Shown here one piece after another: positions 47,459-61,284 of a stretch of 64,000 nucleotides of DNA. Source of the DNA: Nomia melanderi. Taxonomy: Eukaryota; Arthropoda; Insecta; Hymenoptera; Halictidae. The stretch spans positions 1,612,001 through 1,676,000 of the forward strand of contig NW_027475133.1 in NCBI RefSeq assembly GCF_051020985.1, read 5' to 3'. The notes beneath the pieces were generated by a model. It had not been told where the DNA came from and made no database searches. It worked only from the letters and a program-made list of their open reading frames with translations. Position 1 is the first letter of the stretch, and every line of letters starts with the position of its first letter. Both the position numbers and the translations under genes were made by a program.

Positions 47459-49559
47459 ACAGATAGCGCAATAAACCAAAGTGAATTATCTGCAGGAGGC
47501 CCTTGCGCATGAATCTGTGCAACGGGAACGTCCTCGGACCACCAGTGGCCGAGAAAACCACAGTCTCATGGGGCCGGACACTCAGGGTCAGGGGAAAATC
47601 CAATATAGATCTGGTGATATCTCGGCTGCTATTACAGATAGCGCAATAAATCAAAGTGCATTACCTGTAGGAGGCCCTGGCGCATGAATCTGTGCAGCGG
47701 GAACGTCCTCGGACCTCCAGGGGCCGAGACAACGACCGTCTCATGGGGCCGGACACTCAGGGTCAGGGTAAAATCCAATATATATCTGGTGATATCTCGG
47801 GTGCTATAACAGATAGCGCAATAAATCAAAGTGCATTGTCTGTAGGAGGCCCTGGCGCATGAATCTGTGCAGCGGGAACGACCTCGGACCACCAGGGGCC
47901 GAGAAAAGCACAGTCTCATGGGGCCGGACACTCAGGGTCAGGGTAAAATCCAATATATATCTGGTGATATCTCGGGTGCTATTAGAGATAGCGCAATAAA
48001 CCAAAGTGAATTATCGGCAGGAGGCCCTGGCGCATGAATCTGTGCAGCGGGAACGACCGCGGACCACCAGGGGCCGAGAAAACGACCGTCTCATGGGGCC
48101 GGACACTCAGGGTCAGTGAAAAATCCAATATATATCTGCTGATATCTCGGGTGCTATTACAGATAGCGCAATAAATCAAAGTGCATTGTCTGTAGGAGGT
48201 CCTGGCGCATGAACCTGTGCAGCGGGAACGACCTCGGACCACCAGGGGCCGAGAAAACCACAGTCTCATGGGGCCGGACACTCAGGGTCAGGGGAAAATC
48301 CAATATATATCTGGTGATATCTCGGGTGCTATTACAGATAGAGCAATAAATCAAAGTGCATTGTCTGTAGGAGGCCCTGGCGCATGAATGTGTGCAGCGG
48401 GAACGACCTCGGACCACCAGGGGCCGAGAAAACCGCAGTCTCATGGGGCCGGACACTCAGGGTCAGGGAAAAATCCAATATATATCTGGTGATATCTCGG
48501 GCGCTATTAGAGATAGCGCAATAAGCCAAAGGGAATTATCTGCAGGAGGCCCTGGCGCATGCATCTGTGCAGCGGGAACGACCTAGGACCACCAGGGGCC
48601 GAGAAAACCACCGTCTCATGGGGCCGGACACTCAGGGTAAGGGAAAAATCCAATATATATCTGGTGATGTCTCGGGTGCTATTAGAGATAGCGCAATAAA
48701 CGAAAGTGAATTATCTGCAGGAGGCCCTGGCGCATGAATCTGTGCAGCGGGAACGACCGCGGACCACCAGGGGCCGAGAAAACCACCGTCTCATGGGGCC
48801 GGACACTCAGGGTCAGGGAAAAATCCAATATATATCTGGTGATATCTCGGGTGCTATTAGAGATAGCGCAATAAACCGAAGTGAGTTATCTGCAGGAGGC
48901 CCTGGCGCATGAATCTGTGCAACGAGAACGACCTCGGACCACCAGGGGCCGAGAAAACCATAGTCTCATGGGGCCGGACACTCAGGGTCAGGGGAAAATC
49001 CAATATATATCTGGTGATATCTCGGGTGCTATTAGAGATAGCGCAATAAATCAAAGAGCATTGTCTGTAGGAGGCCCTGGCGCATGAATCTGTGCAGCGG
49101 GAACGACCTCGGAACACCAGGGACCGAGAAAACCACCGTCTCATGGGGCCGGACACTCAGGGTCAGTGAAAAATCCAATATATATGTGGTGATATCTCGG
49201 GTGCTATTACAGATAGCGCAATAAATCAAAGTGCATTGTCTGTAGGAGACCCTGGCGCATGAACCTGTGCAGCGGGAACGACCTCGGACCACCAGGGGCC
49301 GAGAAAACCACAGTCTCATGGGGCCGGACGCTCAGGGTCAGTGAAAAATCCAATATATATCTGGTGATATCTCGGGTGCTATTAGAGATAGCGCAATAAA
49401 CCAAAGTGAATTATCTGCAGGAGGCCCTGGCGCATGAATCTGTGCAACGGGAACGACCCCGGACCACCAGGGGCCGAGAAAACCACAGTCTCATGGGGCC
49501 GGACACTCAGGGTCAGGGGAAAATCCAATATAGATCTGGTGATATCTCGGGTGCTATTA

Positions 49560-51832
49560 CAGATAGCGCAATAAACCAAAGTGAATTATCTGCAGGAGGC
49601 CCTTGCGCATGAATCTGTACAACGGGAACGTCCTCGGACCACCAGGGGCCGAGAAAACCACAGTCTCATGGGGCCGGACACTCAGGGTCAGGGGAAAATC
49701 CAATATAGATCTGGTGATATCTCGGCTGCTATTACAGATAGCGCAATAAATCAAAGTTCATTACCTGTAGGAGGCCCTGGCGCATGAATCTGTGCAGCGG
49801 GAACGTCCTCGGACCTCCAGGGGCCGAGACAACGACCGTCTCATGGGGCCGGACACTCAGGGTCAGGGTAAAATCCAATATATATCTGGTGATATCTCGG
49901 GTGCTATAACAGATAGCGCAATAAATCAAAGTGCATTGTCTGTAGGAGGCCCTGGCGCATGGATCTGTGCAGCTGGAACGACCTCGGACCACCAGGGGTC
50001 GAGAAAAGCACGGTCTCATGGGGCCGGACACTCAGGGCCAGGGTAAAATCCAATATATATCTGGTGATATCTCGGGTGCTATTAGAGATAGCGCAATAAA
50101 CCAAAGTGAATTATATGCAGGAGGCCCTGGCGCATGAATCTGTGCAGCGGGAACGACCGCGGACCACCAGGGGCCGAGAAAACGACCGTCTCATGGGGCC
50201 GGACACTCAGGGTCAGGGGAAAATCCAATATATATCTGCTGATATCTCGGGTGCTATTACAGATAGCGCAATAAATCAAAGTGCATTGTCTGTAGGAGGC
50301 CCTGGCGCATGAATCTGTGCAGCGGGAACGACCTCGGACCACCAGGGGCCGAGAAAACCACAGTCTCATGGGGCCGGACAATCAGGGACAGGGGAAAATC
50401 CAATATATATCTGGTGATATCTCGGGTGCTATTACAGATAGAGCAATAAATCAAAGTGCATTGTCTGTAGGAGGCCCTGGCGCATGAATGTGTGCAGCGG
50501 GAACGACCTCGGACCACCAGGGGCCGAGAAAACCGCAGTCTCATGGGACCGGACACTCAGGGTCAGGGAAAAATAAAATATATATCTGGTGATATCTCGG
50601 GCGCTATTACAGATAGCGCAATAAATCAAAGTGCATTGTCTGCAGGAGGCCCTGGCGCATGCATCTGTGCAGCGGGAACGACCTAGGACCACCAGGGGCC
50701 GAGAAAACCACCGTCTCATGGGGCCGGACACTCAGGGTAAGGGAAAAATCCAATATATATCTGGTGATGTCTCGGGTGCTATTAGAGATAGCGCAATAAA
50801 CGAAAGTGAATTATCTGCAGGAGGCCCTGGCGCATGAATCTGTGCAGCGGGAACGACCGCGGACCACCAGGGGCCGAGAAAACCACCGTCTCATGGGGCC
50901 GGACACTCAGGGTCAGGGAAAAATCCAATATATATCTGGTGATATCTCGGGTGCTATTAGAGATAGCGCAATAAACCAAAGTGAGTTATCTGCAGGAGGC
51001 CCTGGCGCATGAATCTGTGCAACGGGAACGACCTCGGACCACCAGGGGCCGAGAAAACCATAGTCTCATGGGGCCGGACACTCAGGGTCAGGGGAAAATC
51101 CAATATATATCTGGTGATATCTCGGGTGCTATTAGAGATAGCGCAATAAATCAAAGTGCATTGTCTGTAGGAGGCCCTGGCGCATGAATCTGTGCAGCGG
51201 GAACGACCTCGGAACACCAGGGACCGAGAAAACCACCGTCTCATGGGGCCGGACACTCAGGGTCAGTGAAAAATCCAATATATATGTGGTGATATCTCGG
51301 GTGCTATTACAGATAGCGCAATAAATCAAAGTGCATTGTCTGTAGGAGACCCTGGCGCATGAACCTGTGCAGCGGGAACGACCTCGGACCACCAGGGGCC
51401 GAGAAAACCACAGTCACATGGGGCCGGACGCTCAGGGTCAGTGAAAAATCCAATATATATCTGGTGATATCTCGGGTGCTATTAGAGATAGCGCAATAAA
51501 CCAAAGTGAATTATCTGCAGGAGGCCCTGGCGCATGAATCTGTGCAACGGGAACGACCCCGGACCACCAGGGGCCGAGAAAACCACAGTCTCATGGGGCC
51601 GGACACTCAGGGGCAGGGGAAAATCCAATATAGATCTGGTGATATCTCGGGTGCTATTACAGATAGCGCAATAAACCAAAGTGAATTATCTGCAGGAGGC
51701 CCTTGCGCATGAATCTGTGCAACGGGAACGTCCTCGGGCCACCAGGGGCCGAGAAAACCACAGTCTCATGGGGCCGGACACTCAGGGTCAGGGGAAAATC
51801 CAATATAGATCTGGTGATATCTCGGGTGCTAT
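49560..51832 (+). repeat. 13-monomer higher-order repeat (2,275 bp), copy 1
   Basis: It matches 51833-54060 at a constant 2,275-bp offset. Shared rare markers are GCATGGATCTG near 49958 and 52233, TTATATGCAGG near 50112 and 52387, AAAAATAAAATATATATC near 50570 and 52845, and ATTGTCTGCAGGAGG with CATGCATCTG. Copy 1 carries private changes such as GCAGCTGGAACG near 49970, GGGGTCGAG near 49997, CTCAGGGCCAGGG near 50035 and TCATGGGACCGG near 50543. Confidence 0.86.
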
Positions 51833-54060
51833 TACAGATAGCGCAATAAACCAAAGTGAATTATCTGCAGGAGGCCCTTGCGCATGAATCTGTGCAACGG
51901 GAACGTCCTCGGACCACCAGGGGCCGAGAAAACCACAGTCTCATGGGGCCGGACACTCAGGGTCAGGGGAAAATCCAATATAGATCTGGTGATATCTCGG
52001 CTGCTATTACAGATAGCGCAATAAATCAAAGTGCATTACCTGTAGGAGGCCCTGGCGCATGAATCTGTGCAGCGGGAACGTCCTCGGACCTCCAGGGGCC
52101 GAGACAACGACCGTCTCATGGGGCCGGACACTCAGGGTCAGGGTAAAATCCAATATATATCTGGTGATATCTCGGGTGCTATAACAGATAGCGCAATAAA
52201 TCAAAGTGCATTGTCTGTAGGAGGCCCTGGCGCATGGATCTGTGCAGCGGGAACGACCTCGGACCACCAGGGGCCGAGAAAAGCACAGTCTCATGGGGCC
52301 GGACACTCAGGGTCAGGGTAAAATCCAATATATATCTGGTGATATCTCGGGTGCTATTAGAGATAGCGCAATAAACCAAAGTGAATTATATGCAGGAGGC
52401 CCTGGCGCATGAATCTGTGCAGCGGGAACGACCGCGGACCACCAGGGGCCGAGAAAACGACCGTCTCATGGGGCCGGACACTCAGGGTCAGTGAAAAATC
52501 CAATATATATCTGCTGATATCTCGGGTGCTATTACAGATAGCGCAATAAATCAAAGTGCATTGTCTGTAGGAGGCCCTGGCGCATGAATCTGTGCAGCGG
52601 GAACGACCTCGGACCACCAGGGGCCGAGAAAACCACAGTCTCATGGGGCCGGACACTCAGGGACAGGGGAAAATCCAATATATATCTGGTGATATCTCGG
52701 GTGCTATTACAGATAGAGCAATAAATCAAAGTGCATTGTCTGTAGGAGGCCCTGGCGCATGAATGTGTGCAGCGGGAACGACCTCGGACCACCAGGGGCC
52801 GAGAAAACCGCAGTCTCATGGGGCCGGACACTCAGGGTCAGGGAAAAATAAAATATATATCTGGTGATATCTCGGGCGCTATTACAGATAGCGCAATAAA
52901 TCAAAGTGCATTGTCTGCAGGAGGCCCTGGCGCATGCATCTGTGCAGCGGGAACGACCTAGGACCACCAGGGGCCGAGAAAACCACCGTCTCATGGGGCC
53001 GGACACTCAGGGTAAGGGAAAAATCCAATATATATCTGGTGATGTCTCGGGTGCTATTAGAGATAGCGCAATAAACGAAAGTGAATTATCTGCAGGAGGC
53101 CCTGGCGCATGAATCTGTGCAGCGGGAACGACCGCGGACCACCAGGGGCCGAGAAAACCACCGTCTCATGGGGCCGGACACTCAGGGTCAGGGAAAAATC
53201 CAATATATATCTGGTGATATCTCGGGTGCTATTAGAGATAGCGCAATAAACCAAAGTGAGTTATCTGCAGGAGGCCCTGGCGCATGAATCTGTGCAACGG
53301 GAACGACCTCGGACCACCAGGGGCCGAGAAAACCATAGTCTCATGGGGCCGGACACTCAGGGTCAGGGGAAAATCCAATATATATCTGGTGATATCTCGG
53401 GTGCTATTAGAGATAGCGCAATAAATCAAAGTGCATTGTCTGTAGGAGGCCCTGGCGCATGAATCTGTGCAGCGGGAACGACCTCGGAACACCAGGGACC
53501 GAGAAAACCACCGTCTCATGGGGCCGGACACTCAGGGTCAGTGAAAAATCCAATATATATGTGGTGATATCTCGGGTGCTATTACAGATAGCGCAATAAA
53601 TCAAAGTGCATTGTCTGTAGGAGACCCTGGCGCATGAACCTGTGCAGCGGGAACGACCTCGGACCACCAGGGGCCGAGAAAACCACAGTCTCATGGGGCC
53701 GGACGCTCAGGGTCAGTGAAAAATCCAATATATATCTGGTGATATCTCGGGTGCTATTAGAGATAGCGCAATAAACCAAAGTGAATTATCTGCAGGAGGC
53801 CCTGGCGCATGAATCTGTGCAACGGGATCGACCCCGGACCACCAGGGGCCGAGAAAACCACAGTCTCATGGGGCCGGACACTCAGGGTCAGGGGAAAATC
53901 CAATATAGATCTGGTGATATCTCGGGTGCTATTACAGATAGCGCAATAAACCAAAGTGAATTATCTGCAGGAGGCCCTTGCGCATGAATCTGCGCAACGG
54001 GAACGTCCTCGGACCACCAGGGGCCGAGAAAACCATAGTCTCATGGGGCCGGACACTCAG
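51833..54060 (+). repeat. 13-monomer higher-order repeat, copy 2
   Basis: Copy 2 of 49560-51832. It has fewer private changes than copy 1, for example GGGATCGACCCC near 53825 and CTGCGCAACGG near 53990. From about 54070 the array jumps to a GGAACACCAGGGACCG/GGAGACCC pair that repeats 53.4-53.7 kb at a 700-bp (4-monomer) offset. This marks another unequal-exchange junction. Confidence 0.85.
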
Positions 54061-54459
54061 GGTCAGGGGAAAATCCAATATAGATCTGGTGATATCTCGG
54101 GTGCTATTAGAGATAGCGCAATAAATCAAAGTGCATTGTCTGTAGGAGGCCCTGGCGCATGAATCTGTGCAGCGGGAACGACCTCGGAACACCAGGGACC
54201 GAGAAAACCACCGTCTCATGGGGCCGGACACTCAGGGTCAGTGAAAAATCCAATATATATGTGGTGATATCTCGGGTGCTATTACAGATAGCGCAATAAA
54301 TCAAAGTGCATTGTCTGTAGGAGACCCTCGCGCATGAACCTGTGCAGCGGGAACGACCTCGGACCACCAGGGGCCGAGAAAACCACAGTCTCATGGGGCC
54401 GGACGCTCAGGGTCAGTGAAAAATCCAATATATATCTGGTGATATCTCGGGTGCTATTA

Positions 54460-55160
54460 GAGATAGCGCAATAAACCAAAGTGAATTATCTGCAGGAGGC
54501 CCTGGCGCATGAATCTGTGCAACGGGAACGACTCCGGACCACCAGGGGCCGAGAAAACCACAGTCTCATGGGGCCGGACACTCAGGGTCAGGGGAAAATC
54601 CAATATAGATCTGGTGATATCTCGGCTGCTATTACAGATAGCGCAATAAATCAAAGTGCATTACCTGTAGGAGGCCCTGGCGCATGAATCTGTGCAGCGG
54701 GAACGTCCTCGGACCTCCAGGGGCCGAGACAACGACCGTCTCATGGGGCCGGACACTCAGGGTCAGGGTAAAATCCAATATATATCTGGTGATATCTCGG
54801 GTGCTATAACAGATAGCGCAATAAATCAAAGTGCATTGTCTGTAGGAGGCCCTGGCGCATGAATCTGTGCAGCGGGAACGACCTCGGACCACCAGGGGCC
54901 GAGAAAAGCACAGTCTCATGGGGCCGGACACTCAGGGTCAGGGTAAAATCCAATATATATCTGGTGATATCTCGGGTGCTATTAGAGATAGTGCAATAAA
55001 CCAAAGTGAATTATCTGCAGGAGGCCCTGGCGCATGAATCTGTGCAGCGGGAACGACCGCGGACCACCAGGGGCCGAGAAAACGACCGTCTCATGGGGCC
55101 GGACACTCAGGGTCAGTGAAAAATCCAATATATATCTGCTGATATCTCGGGTGCTATTAC
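54460..55160 (+). repeat. Segment related to 47460-48160 (7,000-bp offset)
   Basis: CTCGGCTGC with GCATTACCTG, TATAACAGATAG with GAAAAGCACAG, a class A/GACCGCGGACC monomer and CTGCTGATATC follow in the same order 7,000 bp (40 monomers) apart. This links the 55-62 kb region to the 42-54 kb family, which it continues in a more diverged form. A private change is GATAGTGCAATAAACC near 54988. Confidence 0.7.
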
Positions 55161-56689
55161 AGATAGCGCAATAAATCAAAGTGCATTGTCTGTAGGAGGC
55201 CCTGGCGCATGAATCTGTGCAGCGGGAACGACCTCGGACCACCAGGGGCCGAGAAAACCACAGTCTCATGGAGCCGGACACTCAGGGTCAGGGGAAAATC
55301 CAATATATATCTGGTGATATCTCGGGTGCTATTAGAGATAGCGCAATAAACCAAAATGAATTATCTGCAGGAGGCCCTGGCGCATGAATGTGTGCAGCGG
55401 GAACGACCTCGGATCACCAGTGGCCGAGAAAACTACCGTCTCATGGGGCCGGATACTCAGGGTCAGGGGAAAATCCAATATAGATCTGGTGATATCTCGG
55501 GTGCTATTACAGATAGCGCAATAAATCAAAGTGCATTGTCTGTAGGAGACCCTGGCGCATGAACCTGTGCAGCGGGAACGACCTCGGACCACCAGGGGCC
55601 GAGAAAACGACCGTCTCATGGGGCCGGACGCTCAGGGTCAGTGAAAAATCCAATATATATCTGGTGATATCTCGGGTGCTATTAGAGATAGCGCAATAAA
55701 CCAAAGTGAATTATCTGCAGGAGGCCCTGGCGCATGAATCTGTGCAACGGGAACGACCTCGGACCACCAGGGGCCGAGAAAACCACAGTCTCATGGGGCC
55801 GGACACTCAGGGTCAGGGGAAAATCCAATATAGATCTGGTGATATCTCGGGCGCTATTACAGATAGCACAATAAATCAAAGTGCATTACCTGTAGGAGGC
55901 CCTGGCGCATGAATCTGTGCAGCGGGGACGTCCTCGGACCGCCAGGGGCCAAGACAACGACCGTCTCATGGGGCCGGACACTCAGGGTCAGGGTAAAATC
56001 CAATATATATCTGGTGATATGCCGGGTGCTATTACAGATAGCGCAATAAATCAAAGTGCATTGTCTGTAGGAGGTCCTGGCGCATGAATCTGTTCAGCGG
56101 GAACGACCTCGGACCACCAGGGGCCGAGAAAAGCACAGTCTCATGGGGCCGGACACTCAGGGTCAGGGTAAAATCCAATATATATCTGGTGATATCTCGG
56201 GTGCTATTAGAGATAGCGCAATAAACCAAAGTGAATTATCTGCAGGAGGCCCTGGCGCATGAATCTGTGCAGCGGCAACGACCTCGGACCACCAGGGGCC
56301 GATAAAACGACCGTCTCATGGGGCCGGACACTCAGGGTCAGTGAAAAATCCAATATATATCTGCTGATATCTCGGGTGCTATTAGAGATAGCGTAATAAA
56401 TCAGAGTGCATTGTCTGTAGGAGGCCCTGGCGCATGAATCTGTGCAGCGGGAACGACCTCGGACCACCAGGGGCCGAGAAAACCACAGTCTCATGGGGCC
56501 GGACACTCAGGGTCAGGGGAAAATCCAATATATATCTGGTGATATCTCGGGTGCTATTAGAGATAGCGCAATAAACCAAAGTGAATTATCTGCAGGAGGC
56601 CCTGGCGCATGAATCTGTGCCGCGGGAACGACCTCGGACCACCAGGGGCCGAGAAAACGACCGTCTCATGGGGCCGGACACTCAGGGTC

Positions 56690-58090
56690 AGTGAAAAATC
56701 CAATATATATCTGCTGATATCTCGGGTGCTATTACAGATAGCGCAATAAATCAAAGTGCATTGTCTGTAGGAGGCCCTGGCGCATGATTCTGTGCAGCGG
56801 GAACGACCTCGGACCACCAGGGGCCGAGAAAACCACCGTCTCATGGGGCCGGACACTCAGGGTAAGGGAAAAATCCAATATATATCTGGTGATGTCTCGG
56901 GTGCTATTAGAGATAGCGCAATAAACGAAAGTGAATTATCTGCAGGAGGCCCTGGCGCATGAATCTGTGCAGCGGGAACGACCGCGGACCACCAGGGGCC
57001 GAGAAAAGCACAGTCTCATGGGGCCGGACACTCAGGGTCAGGGTAAAATCCAATATATATCTGGTGATATCTCGGGTGCTATTAGAGATAGCGCAATAAA
57101 TCAAAGTGCATTGTCTGTAGGAGGCCCTGGCGCATGAATCTGTGCAGCGGGAACGACCTCGGACCACCAGGGGCCGAGAAAACCACAGTCTCATGGAGCC
57201 GGACACTCAGGGTCAGGGGAAAATCCAATATATATCTGGTGATATCTCGGGTGCTATTAGAGATAGCGCAATAAACCAAAGTGAATTATCTGCAGGAGGC
57301 CCTGGCGCATGAATCTGTGCAGCGGCAACGACCTCGGACCACCAGGGGCCGAGAAAACGGCCGTCTCATGGGGCCGGACACTCAGGGTCAGTGAAAAATC
57401 CAATATATATCTGCTGATATCTCGGGTGCTATTAGAGATAGCGTAATAAATCAGAGTGCATTGTCTGTAGGAGGCCCTGGCGCATGAATCTGTGCAGCGG
57501 GAACGACCTCGGACCACCAGGGTCCGACAAAACCACAGTCTCATGGGGCCGGACACTCAGGGTCAGGGGAAAATCCAATATATATCTGGTGATATCTCGG
57601 GTGCTATTAGAGATAGCGCAATAAACCAAAGTGAATTATCTGCAGGAGGCCCTGGCGCATGAATCTGTGCAGCGGGAACGACCTCGGACCACCAGGGGCC
57701 GAGAAAACGACCGTCTCATGGGGCCGGACACTCAGGGTCAGGGAAAAATCCAATATATATCTGCTGATATCTCGGGTGCTATTACAGATAGCGCAATAAA
57801 TCAAAGTGCATTGTCTGTAGGAGGCCCTGGCGCATGAATCTGTGCAGCGGGAACGACCTCGGACCACCAGGGGCCGAAAAAACCACAGTCTCATGGGGCC
57901 GGACACGCAGGGTCAGGGTAAAATCCAATATATATCTGGTGATATCTCGGGTGCTATTACAGATAGCGCAATAAATCAAAGTGCATTGTCTGTAGGAGGC
58001 CCTGGCGCATGATTCTGTGCAGCGGGAACGACCTCGGACCACCAGGGGCCGAGAAAACGACCGCCTCATGGGGCCGGACCCTCAGGGTCA
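56690..58090 (+). repeat. 8-monomer higher-order repeat (1,400 bp), copy 1
   Basis: It matches 58091-59512 at a 1,400-bp offset. Markers in order are CTGCTGATATC with GCATGATTCTGTG, GGGTAAGGG followed by GATGTCTCGGG, GAAAAGCACAG, CATGGAGCCGG, GCAGCGGCAACG, GCGTAATAAATCAGAG, CCAGGGTCCGACAAAACC and GGACACGCAGGG. Copies differ at single bases, for example AAAACGGCCG near 57356 (AAAACGACCG in copy 2) and GGAGTCCCTGG near 58520 (GGAGGCCCTGG in copy 1). Confidence 0.86.
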
Positions 58091-59512
58091 GTGAAAAATC
58101 CAATATATATCTGCTGATATCTCGGGTGCTATTACAGATAGCGCAATAAATCAAAGTGCATTGTCTGTAGGAGGCCCTGGCGCATGATTCTGTGCAGCGG
58201 GAACGACCTCGGACCACCAGGGGCCGAGAAAACCACCGTCTCATGGGGCCGGACACTCAGGGTAAGGGAAAAATCCAATATATATCTGGTGATGTCTCGG
58301 GTGCTATTAGAGATAGCGCAATAAACGAAAGTGAATTATCTGCAGGAGGCCCTGGCGCATGAATCTGTGCAGCGGGAACGACCGCGGACCACCAGGGGCC
58401 GAGAAAAGCACAGTCTCATGGGGCCGGACACTCAGGGTCAGGGTAAAATCCAATATATATCTGGTGATATCTCGGGTGCTATTAGAGATAGCGCAATAAA
58501 TCAAAGTGCATTGTCTGTAGGAGTCCCTGGCGCATGAATCTGTGCAGCGGGAACGACCTCGGACCACCAGGGGCCGAGAAAACCACAGTCTCATGGAGCC
58601 GGACACTCAGGGTCAGGGGAAAATCCAATATATATCTGGTGATATCTCGGGTGCTATTAGAGATAGCGCAATAAACCAAAGTGAATTATCTGCAGGAGGC
58701 CCTGGCGCATGAATCTGTGCAGCGGCAACGACCTCGGACCACCAGGGGCCGAGAAAACGACCGTCTCATGGGGCCGGACACTCAGGGTCAGTGAAAAATC
58801 CAATATATATCTGCTGATATCTCGGGTGCTATTAGAGATAGCGTAATAAATCAGAGTGCATTGTCTGTAGGAGGCCCTGGCGCATGAATCTGTGCAGCGG
58901 GAACGACCTCGGACCACCAGGGTCCGACAAAACCACAGTCTCATGGGGCCGGACACTCAGGGTCAGGGGAAAATCCAATATATATCTGGTGATATCTCGG
59001 GTGCTATTAGAGATAGCGCAATAAACCAAAGTGAATTATCTGCAGGAGGCCCTGGCGCATGAATCTGTGCAGCGGGAACGACCTCGGACCACCAGGGGCC
59101 GAGAAAACGACCGTCTCATGGGGCCGGACACTCAGGGTCAGGGAAAAATCCAATATATATCTGCTGATATCTCGGGTGCTATTACAGATAGCGCAATAAA
59201 TCAAAGTGCATTGTCTGTAGGAGGCCCTGGCGCATGAATCTGTGCAGCGGGAACGACCTCGGACCACCAGGGGCCGAAAAAACCACAGTCTCATGGGGCC
59301 GGACACGCAGGGTCAGGGTAAAATCCAATATATATCTGGTGATATCTCGGGTGCTATTACAGATAGCGCAATAAATCAAAGTGCATTGTCTGTAGGAGGC
59401 CCTGGCGCATGATTCTGTGCAGCGGGAACGACCTCGGACCACCAGGGGCCGAGAAAACGACCGCCTCATGGGGCCGGACCCTCAGGGTCAGTGAAAAATC
59501 CAATATATATCT
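58091..59512 (+). repeat. 8-monomer higher-order repeat, copy 2
   Basis: Copy 2 of 56690-58090. It ends in the GACCGCCTCATGG/GGACCCTCAGGG monomer near 59460, which in copy 1 lies near 58062. The following junction differs: copy 1 continues into a CTGCTGATATC class B unit and copy 2 into a GAGACAGCGC class A unit. Confidence 0.86.
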
Positions 59513-61284
59513 GGTGATATCTCGGGTGCTATTAGAGACAGCGCAATAAACCAAAGTGAATTATCTGCAGGGGGCCCTGGCGCATGAATCTGTGCAACGG
59601 GAACGACCTCGGACCACCAGGGGCCGAGAAAACCACAGTCTCATGGGGCCGGACACTCAGGGTCAGGGGAAAATCCAATATAGATCTGGTGATATCTCGG
59701 GTGCTATTACAGATAGCGCAATAAATCAAAGTGCATTGTCTGTAGGAGACCCTGGCGCATGAACCTGTGCAGCGGGAACGACCTCGGACCACCAGGGGCC
59801 GAGAAAACGACCGTCTCATGGGGCCGGACGCTCAGGGTCAGTGAAAAATCCAATATATATCTGGTGATATCTCGGGTGCTATTAGAGATAGCGCAATAAA
59901 CCAAAGTGAATTATCTGCAGGAGTCCCTGGCGCATGAATCTGTGCAACGGGAACGACCTCGGACCACCAGGGGCCGAGAAAACCACCGTCTCATGGGGCC
60001 GGACACTCAGGGTAAGGGAAAAATCCAATATATATCTGGTGATGTCTCGGGTGCTATTAGAGATAGCGCAATAAACGAAAGTGAATTATCTGCAGGAGGC
60101 CCTGGCGCATGAATCTGTGCAGCGGGAACGACCGCGGACCACCAGGGGCCGAGAAAAGCACAGTCTCATGGGGCCGGACACTCAGGGTCAGGGTAAAATC
60201 CAATATATATCTGGTGATATCTCGGGTGCTATTAGAGATAGCGCAATAAACCAAAGTGAATTATCTGCAGGAGGCCCTGGCGCATGAATCTGTGCAGCGG
60301 GAACGACCGCGGACCACCAGGGGCCGAGAAAACCATAGTCTCATGGGGCCGGACACTCAGGGTCAGGGGAAAATCCAATATATATCTGGTGATATCTCGT
60401 GTGCTATTAGAGATAGCGCAATAAATCAAAGTGCATTTTCTGTAGGAGGCCCTGGCGCATGAATCTGTGCAGCGGGAACGACCTCGGACCACCAGGGGCC
60501 GAGAAAACCACAGTCTCATGGAGCCGGACACTCAGGGTCAGGGGAAAATCCAATATATATCTGGTGATATCTCGGGTGCTATTAGAGATAGCGCAATAAA
60601 CCAAAGTGAATTATCTGCAGGAGTCCCTGGCGCATGAATCTGTGCAACGGGAACGACCTCGGACCACCAGGGGCCGAGAAAACCACAGTCTCATGGGGTC
60701 GGACACTCAGGGTCAGGGGAAAATCCAATATAGATCTGGTGATATCTCGGGTGCTATTACAGATAGCGCAATAAACCAAAGTGAATTATCTGCAGGAGGC
60801 CCTGGCGCATGAATCTGTGCAACGGGAACGACCTCGGACCACCAGGGGCCGAGAAAACCACAGTCTCATGGGGTCGGACACTCAGGGTCAGGGGAAAATC
60901 CAATATAGATCTGGTGATATCTCGGGTGCTATTACAGATAGCGCAATAAACCAAAGTGAATTATCTGCAGGAGGCCCTGGCGCATGAATCTGTGCAACGG
61001 GAACGACATCGGACCACCAGGGGCCGAGACAACGACCGTCTCATGGGGCCGGACACTCAGGGTCAGGGTAAAATCCAATATATATCTGCTGATATCTCGG
61101 GTGCTATTACAGATAGCGCAATAAATCAAAGTGCATTGTCTGTAGGAGGTCCTGGCGCATGAATCTGTTCAGCGGGAACGACCTCGGACCACCAGGGGCC
61201 GAGAAAAGCACAGTCTCATGGGGCCGGACACTCAGGGTCAGGGTAAAATCCAATATACATCTGGTGATATCTCGGGTGCTATTA

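Noticed and set aside
58008..58026. CENP-B-box-like sequence GATTCTGTGCAGCGGGA.
   Set aside because: The core TTCGnnnnAnnCGGG is not met: TTCT replaces TTCG, spacing is one base short and the central A is missing. Neither strand of the consensus monomer fits the core.
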